Positions 15,531 to 23,555 of a stretch of DNA of 64,000 bases are shown one piece after another. A program made the translations under genes and the position numbers. Position 1 is the first letter of the stretch. Each line of letters starts with the position of its first letter. The stretch spans positions 2,046,001-2,110,000 of the forward strand of contig NZ_CP163435.1 in NCBI RefSeq assembly GCF_041051975.1, in the 5' to 3' direction. The notes under the pieces are model-generated. The model had not been told where the DNA came from. It saw only the letters and a program-made list of their open reading frames with translations, and did no database searches. This DNA is from Streptomyces sp. R21. GTDB taxonomy: Bacteria; Actinomycetota; Actinomycetes; Streptomycetales; Streptomycetaceae.

Positions 15531-17357
15531 TTGCGCGAGTTCACCAACCCTCCACTGGCGTCGCCGCCGCCGGTGGGCGGCCTGGCCGACGTCGTGTTCG
15601 ACCATGCCCTCGAAGACCCCCTGTACGTCGCCCTCGGCCGCAAGGACGAGCAGGGGCAGTGGCGCGATGTCACGTCCGCCGAGTTCCGCGACGAGGTCCT
15701 CGCCCTCGCCAAGGGCCTGCTCGCCCAGGGGATCCGGTTCGGGGACCGGGTCGCGATCATGTGCCGTACGCGCTACGAGTGGACCCTCTTCGACTACGCG
15801 CTCTGGACGATCGGCGTCCAGGTCGTGCCGATCTACCCCACCTCCTCCGCCGAGCAGGTCTTCTGGACGCTGCACGACGCGCAGGTGTCGGCGGTCATGG
15901 TCGAGCACGAGGACCACGCGATGACCATCGCCACGGTCGTCGACCGGCTCCCGCACCTGCACAAGCTGTGGCAGCTCGACGCGGGCGCCGTGCAGGAGCT
16001 GTACGAGGCGGGTGGCGGCATCGACGACGAGGTGGTGCACCGGCACCGGCGCGCCGTCACTCCGGAGTCGATCGCGACGATCATCTACACCTCCGGCACC
16101 ACCGGGCGCCCCAAGGGCTGCATGCTCTCCCACGCGAACTTCATGTTCGAGACGAGCACCGCCATCGACCGCTGGGAACCCGTCTTCCACTCCAAGCGCG
16201 GCGACGAGGCGGCCACCTTGCTGTTCCTGCCGCTCGCGCACGTCTTCGGGCGGATGGTGCAGGTCGCGGCGATCCGCGGCAGGGTCAAATTCGGCCACCA
16301 GCCGCAGCTCAACGCGGCGGCCCTGCTGCCCGACCTCGCCGCGTTCCGGCCGACGTTCATCCTCGCCGTGCCGTACATCTTCGAGAAGGTCTTCAACGCC
16401 GCGCGCCGCAAGGCCGAGAAGGAGGGCCGCTCGGGCCCCTTCGAGAAGGCCGTCGAGGTCGCGGTGCGCTACGCCGACGCCATGGAGTCGAAGGCCTGGG
16501 GCATCGGCCCCGGCCCCTCGGCGGGCCTCAGGATGCAGCACCAGTTCTTCGACAAGGTCGTCTACTCCAAGGTGCGCGCCGCACTGGGCGGCCGGATGAA
16601 GCACGCCATGTCCGGCGGCTCGGCCATGGACCGGCGGCTCGGCCTCTTCTTCGCGGGCGCCGGCGTCACCATCTTCGAGGGGTACGGCCTCACGGAGTCC
16701 ACGGCCGCCGCGACCGCCAACCCTCCCGAGCGCACCCGGTTCGGCACGGTCGGCCAGGCGCTGCCCGGCACCACCGTGCACATCGCGGACGACGGCGAGA
16801 TCTGGCTGCACGGCGACAACGTGTTCCAGGGCTACCTCAACAACGTCAAGGCCACCGACGCCACCCTGCACGACGGCTGGCTCGCCACCGGTGACCTGGG
16901 CTCGCTCGACGAGGACGGCTACCTCACCATCACCGGGCGCAAGAAGGAGATCCTGGTGACCTCCGGCGGCAAGAGCGTCTCGCCGGGAATCCTGGAGGAA
17001 CGGGTGCGCGACCATCCCCTGGTCGCCCAGTGCATCGTCGTCGGCAACGACCGGCCCTACATCGCGGCGCTCGTCACCCTGGACTCGGAGGCCGTCGAGC
17101 ACTGGCTGCAGATGCGCGGCAAGCCGCAGCTGTCCGCGGCGGAGCTGGTGCGCGACCCCGACCTGGAGACCGAGGTGCGGCGCGCCGTCGTCGCCGCGAA
17201 CACGCTGGTCTCGAAGGCCGAGTCGATCCGTACGTTCCGGATACTGGCCCATCAGTTCACGGAGGAGCACGGGTTGCTCACGCCTTCGCTGAAGCTGAAG
17301 CGGAAGGCCATCGAGAAGGCCTACTCCTCCGAGGTGGAAGCCTTGTACCAGGCATAG
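15531..17357 (+). CDS. Long-chain fatty acid--CoA ligase (AMP-forming)
   Basis: This enzyme activates fatty acids to acyl-CoA with ATP. The 608-aa protein has the AMP-binding P-loop TIIYTSGTTGRPKGC (near residue 182), the acyl-binding/ATP motif FEGYGLTEST and the C-terminal hinge DGWLATGDLGSLDEDGYL...GRKKEIL. It uses a TTG start at 15531, with AAGGAG five bases upstream; no ATG or GTG fits as well. An ABC transporter of the branched-chain amino acid type follows after 128 bp, so the pair may handle uptake and activation of carboxylic acids, but they probably have separate promoters. Confidence 0.9.
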   Translation: MREFTNPPLASPPPVGGLADVVFDHALEDPLYVALGRKDEQGQWRDVTSAEFRDEVLALAKGLLAQGIRFGDRVAIMCRTRYEWTLFDYALWTIGVQVVPIYPTSSAEQVFWTLHDAQVSAVMVEHEDHAMTIATVVDRLPHLHKLWQLDAGAVQELYEAGGGIDDEVVHRHRRAVTPESIATIIYTSGTTGRPKGCMLSHANFMFETSTAIDRWEPVFHSKRGDEAATLLFLPLAHVFGRMVQVAAIRGRVKFGHQPQLNAAALLPDLAAFRPTFILAVPYIFEKVFNAARRKAEKEGRSGPFEKAVEVAVRYADAMESKAWGIGPGPSAGLRMQHQFFDKVVYSKVRAALGGRMKHAMSGGSAMDRRLGLFFAGAGVTIFEGYGLTESTAAATANPPERTRFGTVGQALPGTTVHIADDGEIWLHGDNVFQGYLNNVKATDATLHDGWLATGDLGSLDEDGYLTITGRKKEILVTSGGKSVSPGILEERVRDHPLVAQCIVVGNDRPYIAALVTLDSEAVEHWLQMRGKPQLSAAELVRDPDLETEVRRAVVAANTLVSKAESIRTFRILAHQFTEEHGLLTPSLKLKRKAIEKAYSSEVEALYQA

Positions 17358-17395
17358 AGATGTGACCTCGCAACGGGGCTCGCCGAGCGAGTCCC

Positions 17396-17433
17396 TGACG
17401 GTCCGTCATGTAATGGTGCGTCAGATATTGACG
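17396..17433. promoter_or_regulatory. TGACG/CGTCA palindrome pair upstream of the ABC transporter
   Basis: TGACGGTCCGTCA (17396-17408) is a perfect 13-bp palindrome. Eleven bases later CGTCA-gatat-TGACG (17419-17433) repeats the same half-sites in inverted order. Both lie 50-90 bp upstream of the substrate-binding protein start, so they look like an operator for a dimeric repressor or activator. Confidence 0.45.
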
Positions 17434-17485
17434 ATCCATCAGTTCCAACCGACACTTTCGGTCACCCGACGGAGGGGGACCGACC

Positions 17486-18742
17486 GTGTCGCGACCGATC
17501 CGCACCATCGCCGGCGTCGTGGCCGCGCTGCTGCTCGCCACCGCCTGCAACTCCGCTGCCAGTAACGGGAGTTCGGACAAGGGAGCCGGGGGCTCCGTGC
17601 GTGGGGTCACCGGTGACTCCATCAAGGTCGGGGGCATCGTCTCGATGACGACGGCCACCGGGTACTCGAAGAAGGACACCGATCTCGGGGCGAAGGCGCG
17701 GTTCGACCGGGCCAATGCCGAAGGCGGGGTCAACGGCCGGAAGATCGACTACCTGGGGGCGGAGGACGACGGGCAGGACCCGGCGAGGAACCTGGCCGCC
17801 GCGCGCAAACTCGTGCAGCAGGACAAGGTGTTCGCGATCGCACCGATGAGCTCGACGACCTTCTCCGGGGCGGACTTCCTCCAGCAGCAGAAGGTGCCGA
17901 CGTTCGGCTGGGGAACCCTGCCGTCCTTCTGCGGGCCGACGTACATCTACGGATTCGGCGGCTGCATGGTGCCGATGCCGGGCGGCACGATCTCACAGAC
18001 CTGGCCCGAGGGGCTCAAGCGGGTCACCGGCGGCGCGCAGGGCAAGTCCGTGGCGATCCTCGCCAACGACAGCGACGCGGGAACCTTCGCCATCCGCACG
18101 TACAAGCAGAGCTTCGCGACGGCGGGCTACAAGGTGACGTACGCGAAGCCATCCGTGCCCGGGACGTCGATGCCGAGCGACTGGTCGGCGTACACGAAGG
18201 AGATTCTTCGCAGCAACGGCGGAAAGGCACCCGATGCGGTGGTCTCGGTGATGCAGACGCCGTACAACATCGGTCTGTTCACGGCGCTCAAGCGCAGCGG
18301 CTACAAGGGAGTGCTGACCGATCCGACGGACTACGACCCCTCGCTGCTCGCCAAGAGCGCGACGAAGCAGGCGCTCGACGGGGTGCACGTCCTGCTGTCC
18401 TTCCAGCCGTTCGAGCAGGACAACGCGGCGATGAAGCAGTTCAGGGCGGACATCAGGAAGGCGGCCGGGAAGGAGGTGCCGTTGAACATGCACATGATGA
18501 CCGGGTACATGTCGGCCGACCTTTTCCTCGCCATCGCCGAGAAGGCGGGCAAGGACCTGACCGTGGCCTCCTTCCAGAAGGCGGCGAAGGGATTCTCCGA
18601 CACGGGCACGATGGTGGGCGACCGCGCCGAGCCCAAGGGGCAGAAGGAGTCGTTCGGCTGCGGAGCCCTGGTGCAGCTCAAAGCCGGCAAGTACGTCGTC
18701 TCGGCGCCCTTCACCTGCTATCCGCCGATCCCCTTCAAGTAG
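17486..18742 (+). CDS. ABC transporter substrate-binding lipoprotein, branched-chain amino acid (LivK) type
   Basis: This 418-aa protein is exported and lipid-anchored: a short basic/hydrophobic leader ends in LLLATAC with the lipid-attachable Cys at 21. The mature part is a periplasmic-binding-protein-like I fold (IKVGGIVSMT...RFDRANAEGGVNGRKIDYLGAEDDGQDP), typical of LivK-like receptors for branched-chain amino acids, amides or aromatic acids. It starts at a GTG behind GGAGGGGG. It heads the transporter operon with the fused permease/ATPase and the second ATPase. Confidence 0.9.
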   Translation: MSRPIRTIAGVVAALLLATACNSAASNGSSDKGAGGSVRGVTGDSIKVGGIVSMTTATGYSKKDTDLGAKARFDRANAEGGVNGRKIDYLGAEDDGQDPARNLAAARKLVQQDKVFAIAPMSSTTFSGADFLQQQKVPTFGWGTLPSFCGPTYIYGFGGCMVPMPGGTISQTWPEGLKRVTGGAQGKSVAILANDSDAGTFAIRTYKQSFATAGYKVTYAKPSVPGTSMPSDWSAYTKEILRSNGGKAPDAVVSVMQTPYNIGLFTALKRSGYKGVLTDPTDYDPSLLAKSATKQALDGVHVLLSFQPFEQDNAAMKQFRADIRKAAGKEVPLNMHMMTGYMSADLFLAIAEKAGKDLTVASFQKAAKGFSDTGTMVGDRAEPKGQKESFGCGALVQLKAGKYVVSAPFTCYPPIPFK

Positions 18743-18764
18743 CCCGACCGCAAAGGGACTTGGC

Positions 18765-21440
18765 ATGTCGGACCTGCTGGGATTCGTGCTGAGCGGACTC
18801 GTCTCGGGTGCGTTGTACGCGCTGTTGGCGACCGGCCTTGTGCTCTCCTACTCGGCCTCGGGCCTGTTCAACTTCGCGCACGGCGCCACCGCTTACCTGT
18901 GCGCGCTCGCCTTCTACGAGCTGCACTCCGGCCTCGGCTGGCCCGCCGTGCCGACGGCCGTGCTGCTCGTGTGCGGGGCGGCGCCCGCGCTGGGATGGGG
19001 CCTGGACCGGCTGATGTTCCGCAAGCTGGCGCGGGTCGGCGAGACCGCCCAGATCGTCGCCACCATCGGCCTGTTGGTCGCGCTGCCCGCACTCGGCCTG
19101 TGGGTGGTGGAGCTGCTGGAGGACGCGGGCGTGTCCGTCCGGCCCGCCGAGAACCAGTTCGGGCTGCCAGGTGTCGGGCCGAGTCCGGCGAAGTCCTGGC
19201 AGCTCATGGACGGCGTGGGCGTCGACTCCGACCAGCTGATCACCTGGGTGGCCACGGCGGTGGTGGCCGTCGGGCTGTGGATCCTGATGCGGCACACCCG
19301 GCTGGGCCTCAAGCTCCGCGCCGCGGTGGACAATCGGTCGCTCGTGGAGCTGCGCGGCATGAGCGCGGACCGGCTGTCGTCGATCGCCTGGATGCTCTCG
19401 TCGGGGCTCGCAGGACTCGCGGGCGTACTGGCCACCCCGCTGCTCGGTCTGTCGGCCCACGACTTCACCCTCTTCCTCTTCGTCTCGGCGACGGCCGCCG
19501 TGCTCGGCCGCTTCGCGTCGGTCCCGCTCGCCTTCGCGGGCGGGCTGGCACTCGGAGTGCTGCAGAACCTGGTCGCCGGGTACGCCTCGTTCGCCGACCG
19601 CGTCACGGGATTCCGTACGGCGGTTCCGTTCCTGATCCTCTTCGCCGGGCTGCTCGTCCTGACGCGGCGGCAGCGGACGGCCGGGACGGCGGCCACGGAC
19701 GCGCCGCCGGCCGACTATCTGGCGGGCCGTTCGTGGGTACGGCGCTGGGGCCCCTGGACGGCCGCCGCACTGCTCCTCGCTCTCGCCCTCTACACGGTCA
19801 CGACCCCGTTCTGGAGCGGCCTGATCGCCCAAGGCCTGGCCCTTTCCCTGGTGTTCGTGTCCTTCACGGTGGTGACGGGGCTCGGGGCGATGGTGTCGCT
19901 GGCCCAGGCGACGTTCGTGACAGGTGCGGCGCTGGTGGCCGGGTTGCTGATGAGCCACGGCTGGCCGTTCGTGGCGGCCGCGGCGGTCGGAACGTGCGCG
20001 GCCGCGGTGCTCGGCGCCCTGGTCGCGCTCCCGGCGCTGCGGCTCGGCGGCCGCTCGCTGGCGCTCGCCACCCTCGCACTGGCCTTCCTCGCCGACCAAG
20101 TCCTGTTCCAAATGGGCTGGTTGAGGAACGGCGACACGGGCTGGGCGATCCCGCGTCCCGTCTTCGGCCCGGTGGACCTGAACGACGACCGGGCGATGGG
20201 CGTGGCGATGATCGTGCTGGCCGCACTGGCGGTCGCGTCGCTCAGCGCCTTGCGGAACTCGCCGTCCGGACGGGCGATGCTGGCCGTCCGTTCGGCGCCC
20301 GCCGCGGCGATGGCCTCGGGTGTCTCCGTCGTCCGCACCAAGCTGACCCTGTTCACGCTCTCCGCCGGGATCGCGGGCTTCGGCGGCGTCATGTACGCCT
20401 CCTACAGCACCCGCATCACGGCGACGGACTTCACCGCGATGACCGGCCTGGTATGGCTCGCGGTGGTGGTGGCGGCGGGCGTACGGCGCCCCCAGTTCGC
20501 CGTGGTCGCCGGGCTCGTCTACGCCGTCGTACCGCACCTGGTCTCCGACTACGTGACCGGCTCCGTCCATCTCCCGGTGATCCTCTTCGGCCTGGCGGGA
20601 CTGGCCCTGGCGAACGACCCGGACGGGTACTGCGCCGCCGTACCCACGCGCCGGCACCGCAGGCGGGCGACGACCGCACCGCGTACGACGCAGACACCCG
20701 CCGTTGTCCGGCCGTCCCCCGATGCCGCCCTCCAACTCCTCGGCGTCTGTGCCGGTTACGACGGCGCCCCCGTCCTGCACGGCGTCGACCTCACCGTGCG
20801 CCCCGGCGAGATCCTCGCCCTCCTCGGTCCCAACGGGGCGGGCAAGTCCACCACTTGCAGGGTCGCCGGCGGGCTGCTGCGCCCGCTCGACGGCCGGGTC
20901 CACGTCGCCGGACGCGATGCCACCCGCGAACGCGCCGTCGGCCGGTCCCGCAGCGGAGTGGTGCTGGCGCCCGAGGGCCGGGGCATCTTCCCCGCGCTCA
21001 CGATCGACGAGAACCTCGCGCTGTATCTGCGAGAGCGGGCCTCGCACGAGGCCGTGTACGAGCGCTTCCCCGGGCTCGCCGCGCGGCGCACCGTCGCCGC
21101 CGGGTCGCTCTCCGGCGGGGAGCAGCAGATGCTCGCGCTCGCACCGCTCCTCCAGCGCCCGCCGCGGGTCCTCGTCGTCGACGAACCGTCCCTCGGGCTC
21201 GCTCCGCGCGTGGTCGAAGAGGTGTTCCGGCTGCTGGTCGAGCTCAAGGAGGCCGGGACGGCACTCCTCCTGGTCGAGGAGAAGGCGACGGAGGTCCTCG
21301 GGGTCGCGGACACCGTCGCGTATCTCGCGCAGGGCCGGGTGACCTGGTGCGGCCCGCGCGCCGAGGTGGACGCCGACCGGCTGACGGAGGCGTACTTGGG
21401 GATCGCGGGCGGGCCGACGCAGCGGACGGGGCGGCCATGA
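18765..21440 (+). CDS. Fused branched-chain-type ABC permeases and ATPase (LivH-LivM-LivF)
   Basis: Three transporter subunits that are normally separate are in one 891-aa chain. A LivH-like permease covers about residues 1-305, a LivM-like permease about 320-620 (starting after a soluble linker near 300-325), and a LivF-like ATPase about 645-885. The ATPase has Walker A LGPNGAGKST near 686, the signature LSGGEQQ near 782 and Walker B VLVVDEPS near 802. Both membrane domains and one nucleotide-binding domain are thus produced at 1:1:1. The ATG at 18765 is 22 bp after the receptor stop. Its stop overlaps the start of the LivG-like gene. Confidence 0.9.
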   Translation: MSDLLGFVLSGLVSGALYALLATGLVLSYSASGLFNFAHGATAYLCALAFYELHSGLGWPAVPTAVLLVCGAAPALGWGLDRLMFRKLARVGETAQIVATIGLLVALPALGLWVVELLEDAGVSVRPAENQFGLPGVGPSPAKSWQLMDGVGVDSDQLITWVATAVVAVGLWILMRHTRLGLKLRAAVDNRSLVELRGMSADRLSSIAWMLSSGLAGLAGVLATPLLGLSAHDFTLFLFVSATAAVLGRFASVPLAFAGGLALGVLQNLVAGYASFADRVTGFRTAVPFLILFAGLLVLTRRQRTAGTAATDAPPADYLAGRSWVRRWGPWTAAALLLALALYTVTTPFWSGLIAQGLALSLVFVSFTVVTGLGAMVSLAQATFVTGAALVAGLLMSHGWPFVAAAAVGTCAAAVLGALVALPALRLGGRSLALATLALAFLADQVLFQMGWLRNGDTGWAIPRPVFGPVDLNDDRAMGVAMIVLAALAVASLSALRNSPSGRAMLAVRSAPAAAMASGVSVVRTKLTLFTLSAGIAGFGGVMYASYSTRITATDFTAMTGLVWLAVVVAAGVRRPQFAVVAGLVYAVVPHLVSDYVTGSVHLPVILFGLAGLALANDPDGYCAAVPTRRHRRRATTAPRTTQTPAVVRPSPDAALQLLGVCAGYDGAPVLHGVDLTVRPGEILALLGPNGAGKSTTCRVAGGLLRPLDGRVHVAGRDATRERAVGRSRSGVVLAPEGRGIFPALTIDENLALYLRERASHEAVYERFPGLAARRTVAAGSLSGGEQQMLALAPLLQRPPRVLVVDEPSLGLAPRVVEEVFRLLVELKEAGTALLLVEEKATEVLGVADTVAYLAQGRVTWCGPRAEVDADRLTEAYLGIAGGPTQRTGRP

Positions 21441-22243
21441 GCTCACCCACGAGTGGTTCTTCCACGAGCGGCTCACCCGTGCTGGAGGCCGTCGGTGTCG
21501 GCGTCCGCTTCGGCGGCATCCGCGCCCTCGACGGAGTCGGTCTCACCCTGCGCCCCGGCGAGGTCTGCGGACTCATCGGCCCCAACGGGGCAGGAAAGAC
21601 CACCCTGTTCGATGTCCTCTCGGGCATCCGCCGCCCCGACGAGGGCCGGGTGCTGCTCGACGGTACGGACATCACGCGCCGCTCCCCCGTCTGGCGTGCC
21701 CGGCACGGAATGCGCCGCACCTTCCAACGGCAGCAGCTGTTCGGCCAGCTCACCGTGGCCGAACAGCTGGTGGTCGCCCAGGAGTGGCGCGGCGGCGGTG
21801 GCGGGCTCGCCGGTGACCTGCTGGCGGCGCCCACCCGACGCCCGTACGAGAAGAAACGGCGTGAACGCGCTGAGGCCGTGCTGCACGACTGCGGCCTCGA
21901 CGGGTTCACCGACGCGTACGCCGGAACGCTTCCCATCGGCCGGGCGCGGATGGTGGAACTGGCCCGCGCGGTGGCCGACCCGCCCAGGGTGCTGCTCCTG
22001 GACGAGCCCACCTCCGGAATGACGGAGGACGAGAGTCGCTGTCTGTCATCCGTGGTCCGCCGGCTGGTGGACGAAGAGGGCTGCGCCGTCCTCCTCGTCG
22101 AGCACAACGTCGCCTTCGTCATGCAGTTGTGCACCCGCGTCGTCGTCCTCGACCTCGGCCGGATCCTCGCCGAGGGGACGGCCGCCGTGGTGCACGCCGA
22201 CCCGCGGGTACGCGAGGCGTATCTCGGCACGACAGCCACCTGA
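21437..22243 (+). CDS. ABC transporter ATPase, LivG type
   Basis: This 268-aa ATPase powers the transporter with the fused LivF domain. Walker A IGPNGAGKTT is near residue 46, Walker B VLLLDEPTSGM near 185, and the H-loop EHNVAFVM near 222. The ABC signature is degenerate: TLPIGRARMVELARAV occupies the place of the usual LSGGQ, a divergence also seen in other LivG proteins. The ATG at 21437 overlaps the previous stop (ATGA), so translation is coupled. Confidence 0.9.
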   Translation: MSSPTSGSSTSGSPVLEAVGVGVRFGGIRALDGVGLTLRPGEVCGLIGPNGAGKTTLFDVLSGIRRPDEGRVLLDGTDITRRSPVWRARHGMRRTFQRQQLFGQLTVAEQLVVAQEWRGGGGGLAGDLLAAPTRRPYEKKRRERAEAVLHDCGLDGFTDAYAGTLPIGRARMVELARAVADPPRVLLLDEPTSGMTEDESRCLSSVVRRLVDEEGCAVLLVEHNVAFVMQLCTRVVVLDLGRILAEGTAAVVHADPRVREAYLGTTAT

Positions 22244-22342
22244 ACAGGGGTGGCACGCACCCAAGTCGGCTGTGTGGCAGGCGAGTTGTCCGAGAAGCGG
22301 TCGCACCGCCGGAGCCGCGCGGCTAGGCTCTCGCCCGAGATC

Positions 22343-22373
22343 ACGTACCACCGACACACACGTACCACCGACA
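22343..22373 (+). promoter_or_regulatory. Direct repeat ACGTACCACCGACA x2 before the Trypco operon
   Basis: Two exact 14-bp copies (22343-22356 and 22360-22373) have a 17-bp period. A TAGGCT -10-like hexamer lies just upstream at 22324, so the repeat would be near the transcript start. SARP activators bind direct repeats, though usually with 11- or 22-bp periods, and the third gene of this operon is a SARP. Autoregulation is therefore possible but unproven. Confidence 0.45.
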
Positions 22374-22404
22374 AAGATGCCGGGCACACGGGGGAAGTAC
22401 GGTC

Positions 22405-22716
22405 ATGGCGGATGTCAGGGTCGAGACGGTCGCGCTCGACGGAGCGGGGAACCGGCAGATCGCCACGAGAACGCGGGCGACGTCGTCCCTCGGTGAACGG
22501 GCCGCCGAGATCGAGGAGGCCATCGTCCAGGCCTCCTCCCTCGCCCAGCAGTCCCTGGCGCAGGTCCCCGAGCGCGACGGCTGGCAGATCACCAGCCTGG
22601 ACGTCACCTTCGGTCTGACCCTCGCGGCCGAGGCCGGGGTCATCCTCTCCAAGGCCTCGGCGGAGGCCTCGTTCGAGGTCACCCTCACGGTGGAGCGGAC
22701 CCCGGGGACTCCGTGA
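22405..22716 (+). CDS. Trypsin-co-occurring domain protein (Trypco1, CU044_2847 type)
   Basis: This 103-aa small protein has the Trypco1 pattern: a short N-terminal beta part, the helix GERAAEIEEAIVQASSLAQQ, and the hallmark C-terminal strand pair SLDVTFGLTLAAEAGVI and ASFEVTLTVER. From published comparative genomics, this family is found next to trypsin-like proteases and sensor/effector modules in bacterial conflict-type gene sets, where it is thought to partner or restrain the protease. Here the GTGA junction with the protease gene makes co-translation likely. No signal peptide, so it acts in the cytoplasm. Confidence 0.82.
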   Translation: MADVRVETVALDGAGNRQIATRTRATSSLGERAAEIEEAIVQASSLAQQSLAQVPERDGWQITSLDVTFGLTLAAEAGVILSKASAEASFEVTLTVERTPGTP

Positions 22717-23555
22717 CGGGCACGGGCTACTGGGTCGACCTCTACCAAGCCGAGCAGCGCCTGGGCGGCGGCTTCCTGCTCACCCGGCGGTTCGTGCTCA
22801 CCGCCCTGCACTGTCTGCGCGGGCTGTCGCTCGACGAGCACGTCGGCATCCAACTCGCCGACGGGGCAAGGGTCGAGGGCCGCGTCTGCCGCCAGGACAA
22901 GGAAGCGGACCTCGCCCTCGTCGAGATCGGCGCCGGGCACCAGGTGACGCTGCCGATCCCCGCGGCCGACGTCGCCCGCGACGGGGACCGCTGGCGCGGC
23001 CCCTACCGGCCCGCGGCACACGACGTGCACCTCAGCGGTCGGGTCAGCGCGGGGGCCGCGCAGCACCTGTGCGTCGGGGGCGCGACCATCGAGGCCCTGC
23101 AGCTCACGGCGGACCAGCATCTGGGCGACTACTCCGGCTACTCGGGAGGACCGGTCGAGGGAGTCGGGGACGACGGCACCCGAGGGCCCTCGGTCGTCGG
23201 CATCCTGATCGAGCAGGCCCCGGACCGGGCCTCGGAGGCCCGCGCCGCCAACGTCCTCTTCGCCGCCACCATCCGGGAGGCGATGCGCCGCTTCGACCAC
23301 CTGGATGTCGTCCACCTCATCGATGTACTGCGACCGCCGGGTCCGGACCTCGCACCGGCCACGGCTGCCCCGGGAGACGGGCCCACCGCCCCGGACGGCG
23401 GCACACCGGCACGTTTCGCGGGCACCGAGGAACTCCTCGTCCAGCTCGACGCGTGGGCGCAGCGCGACCTCATCGACCCTTCGCAGATCGCCGAGTTGAA
23501 GTTCATCGCCGTGAAGAGGCTCATCGACGGCCAGGCCGGCGGGGGCGGCCCATGA
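22713..23555 (+). CDS. Cytoplasmic trypsin-like serine protease
   Basis: This 280-aa protease of the trypsin/HtrA fold has an intact triad by motif: H33 in TALHCL, D66 in ADLALVE and S144 in GYSGGPV. It has no signal peptide and no PDZ domain. After the catalytic domain (about 1-195) there is a Pro/Ala/Gly linker (about 203-230) and a helical tail of about 45 residues (FAGTEELLVQLDAWAQRDLI...ELKFIAVKRLI), which may be an adaptor. The GTG at 22713 overlaps the Trypco1 stop. The next gene overlaps its own stop by ATGA. The natural substrate is unknown; the linker of the downstream TPR-SARP protein is an obvious candidate. Confidence 0.85.
   Translation: MTGTGYWVDLYQAEQRLGGGFLLTRRFVLTALHCLRGLSLDEHVGIQLADGARVEGRVCRQDKEADLALVEIGAGHQVTLPIPAADVARDGDRWRGPYRPAAHDVHLSGRVSAGAAQHLCVGGATIEALQLTADQHLGDYSGYSGGPVEGVGDDGTRGPSVVGILIEQAPDRASEARAANVLFAATIREAMRRFDHLDVVHLIDVLRPPGPDLAPATAAPGDGPTAPDGGTPARFAGTEELLVQLDAWAQRDLIDPSQIAELKFIAVKRLIDGQAGGGGP

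Noticed and set aside
18735-21476. 913-codon open frame on the minus strand
   Set aside because: Shadow of the fused Liv transporter; no recognisable domain in its translation.
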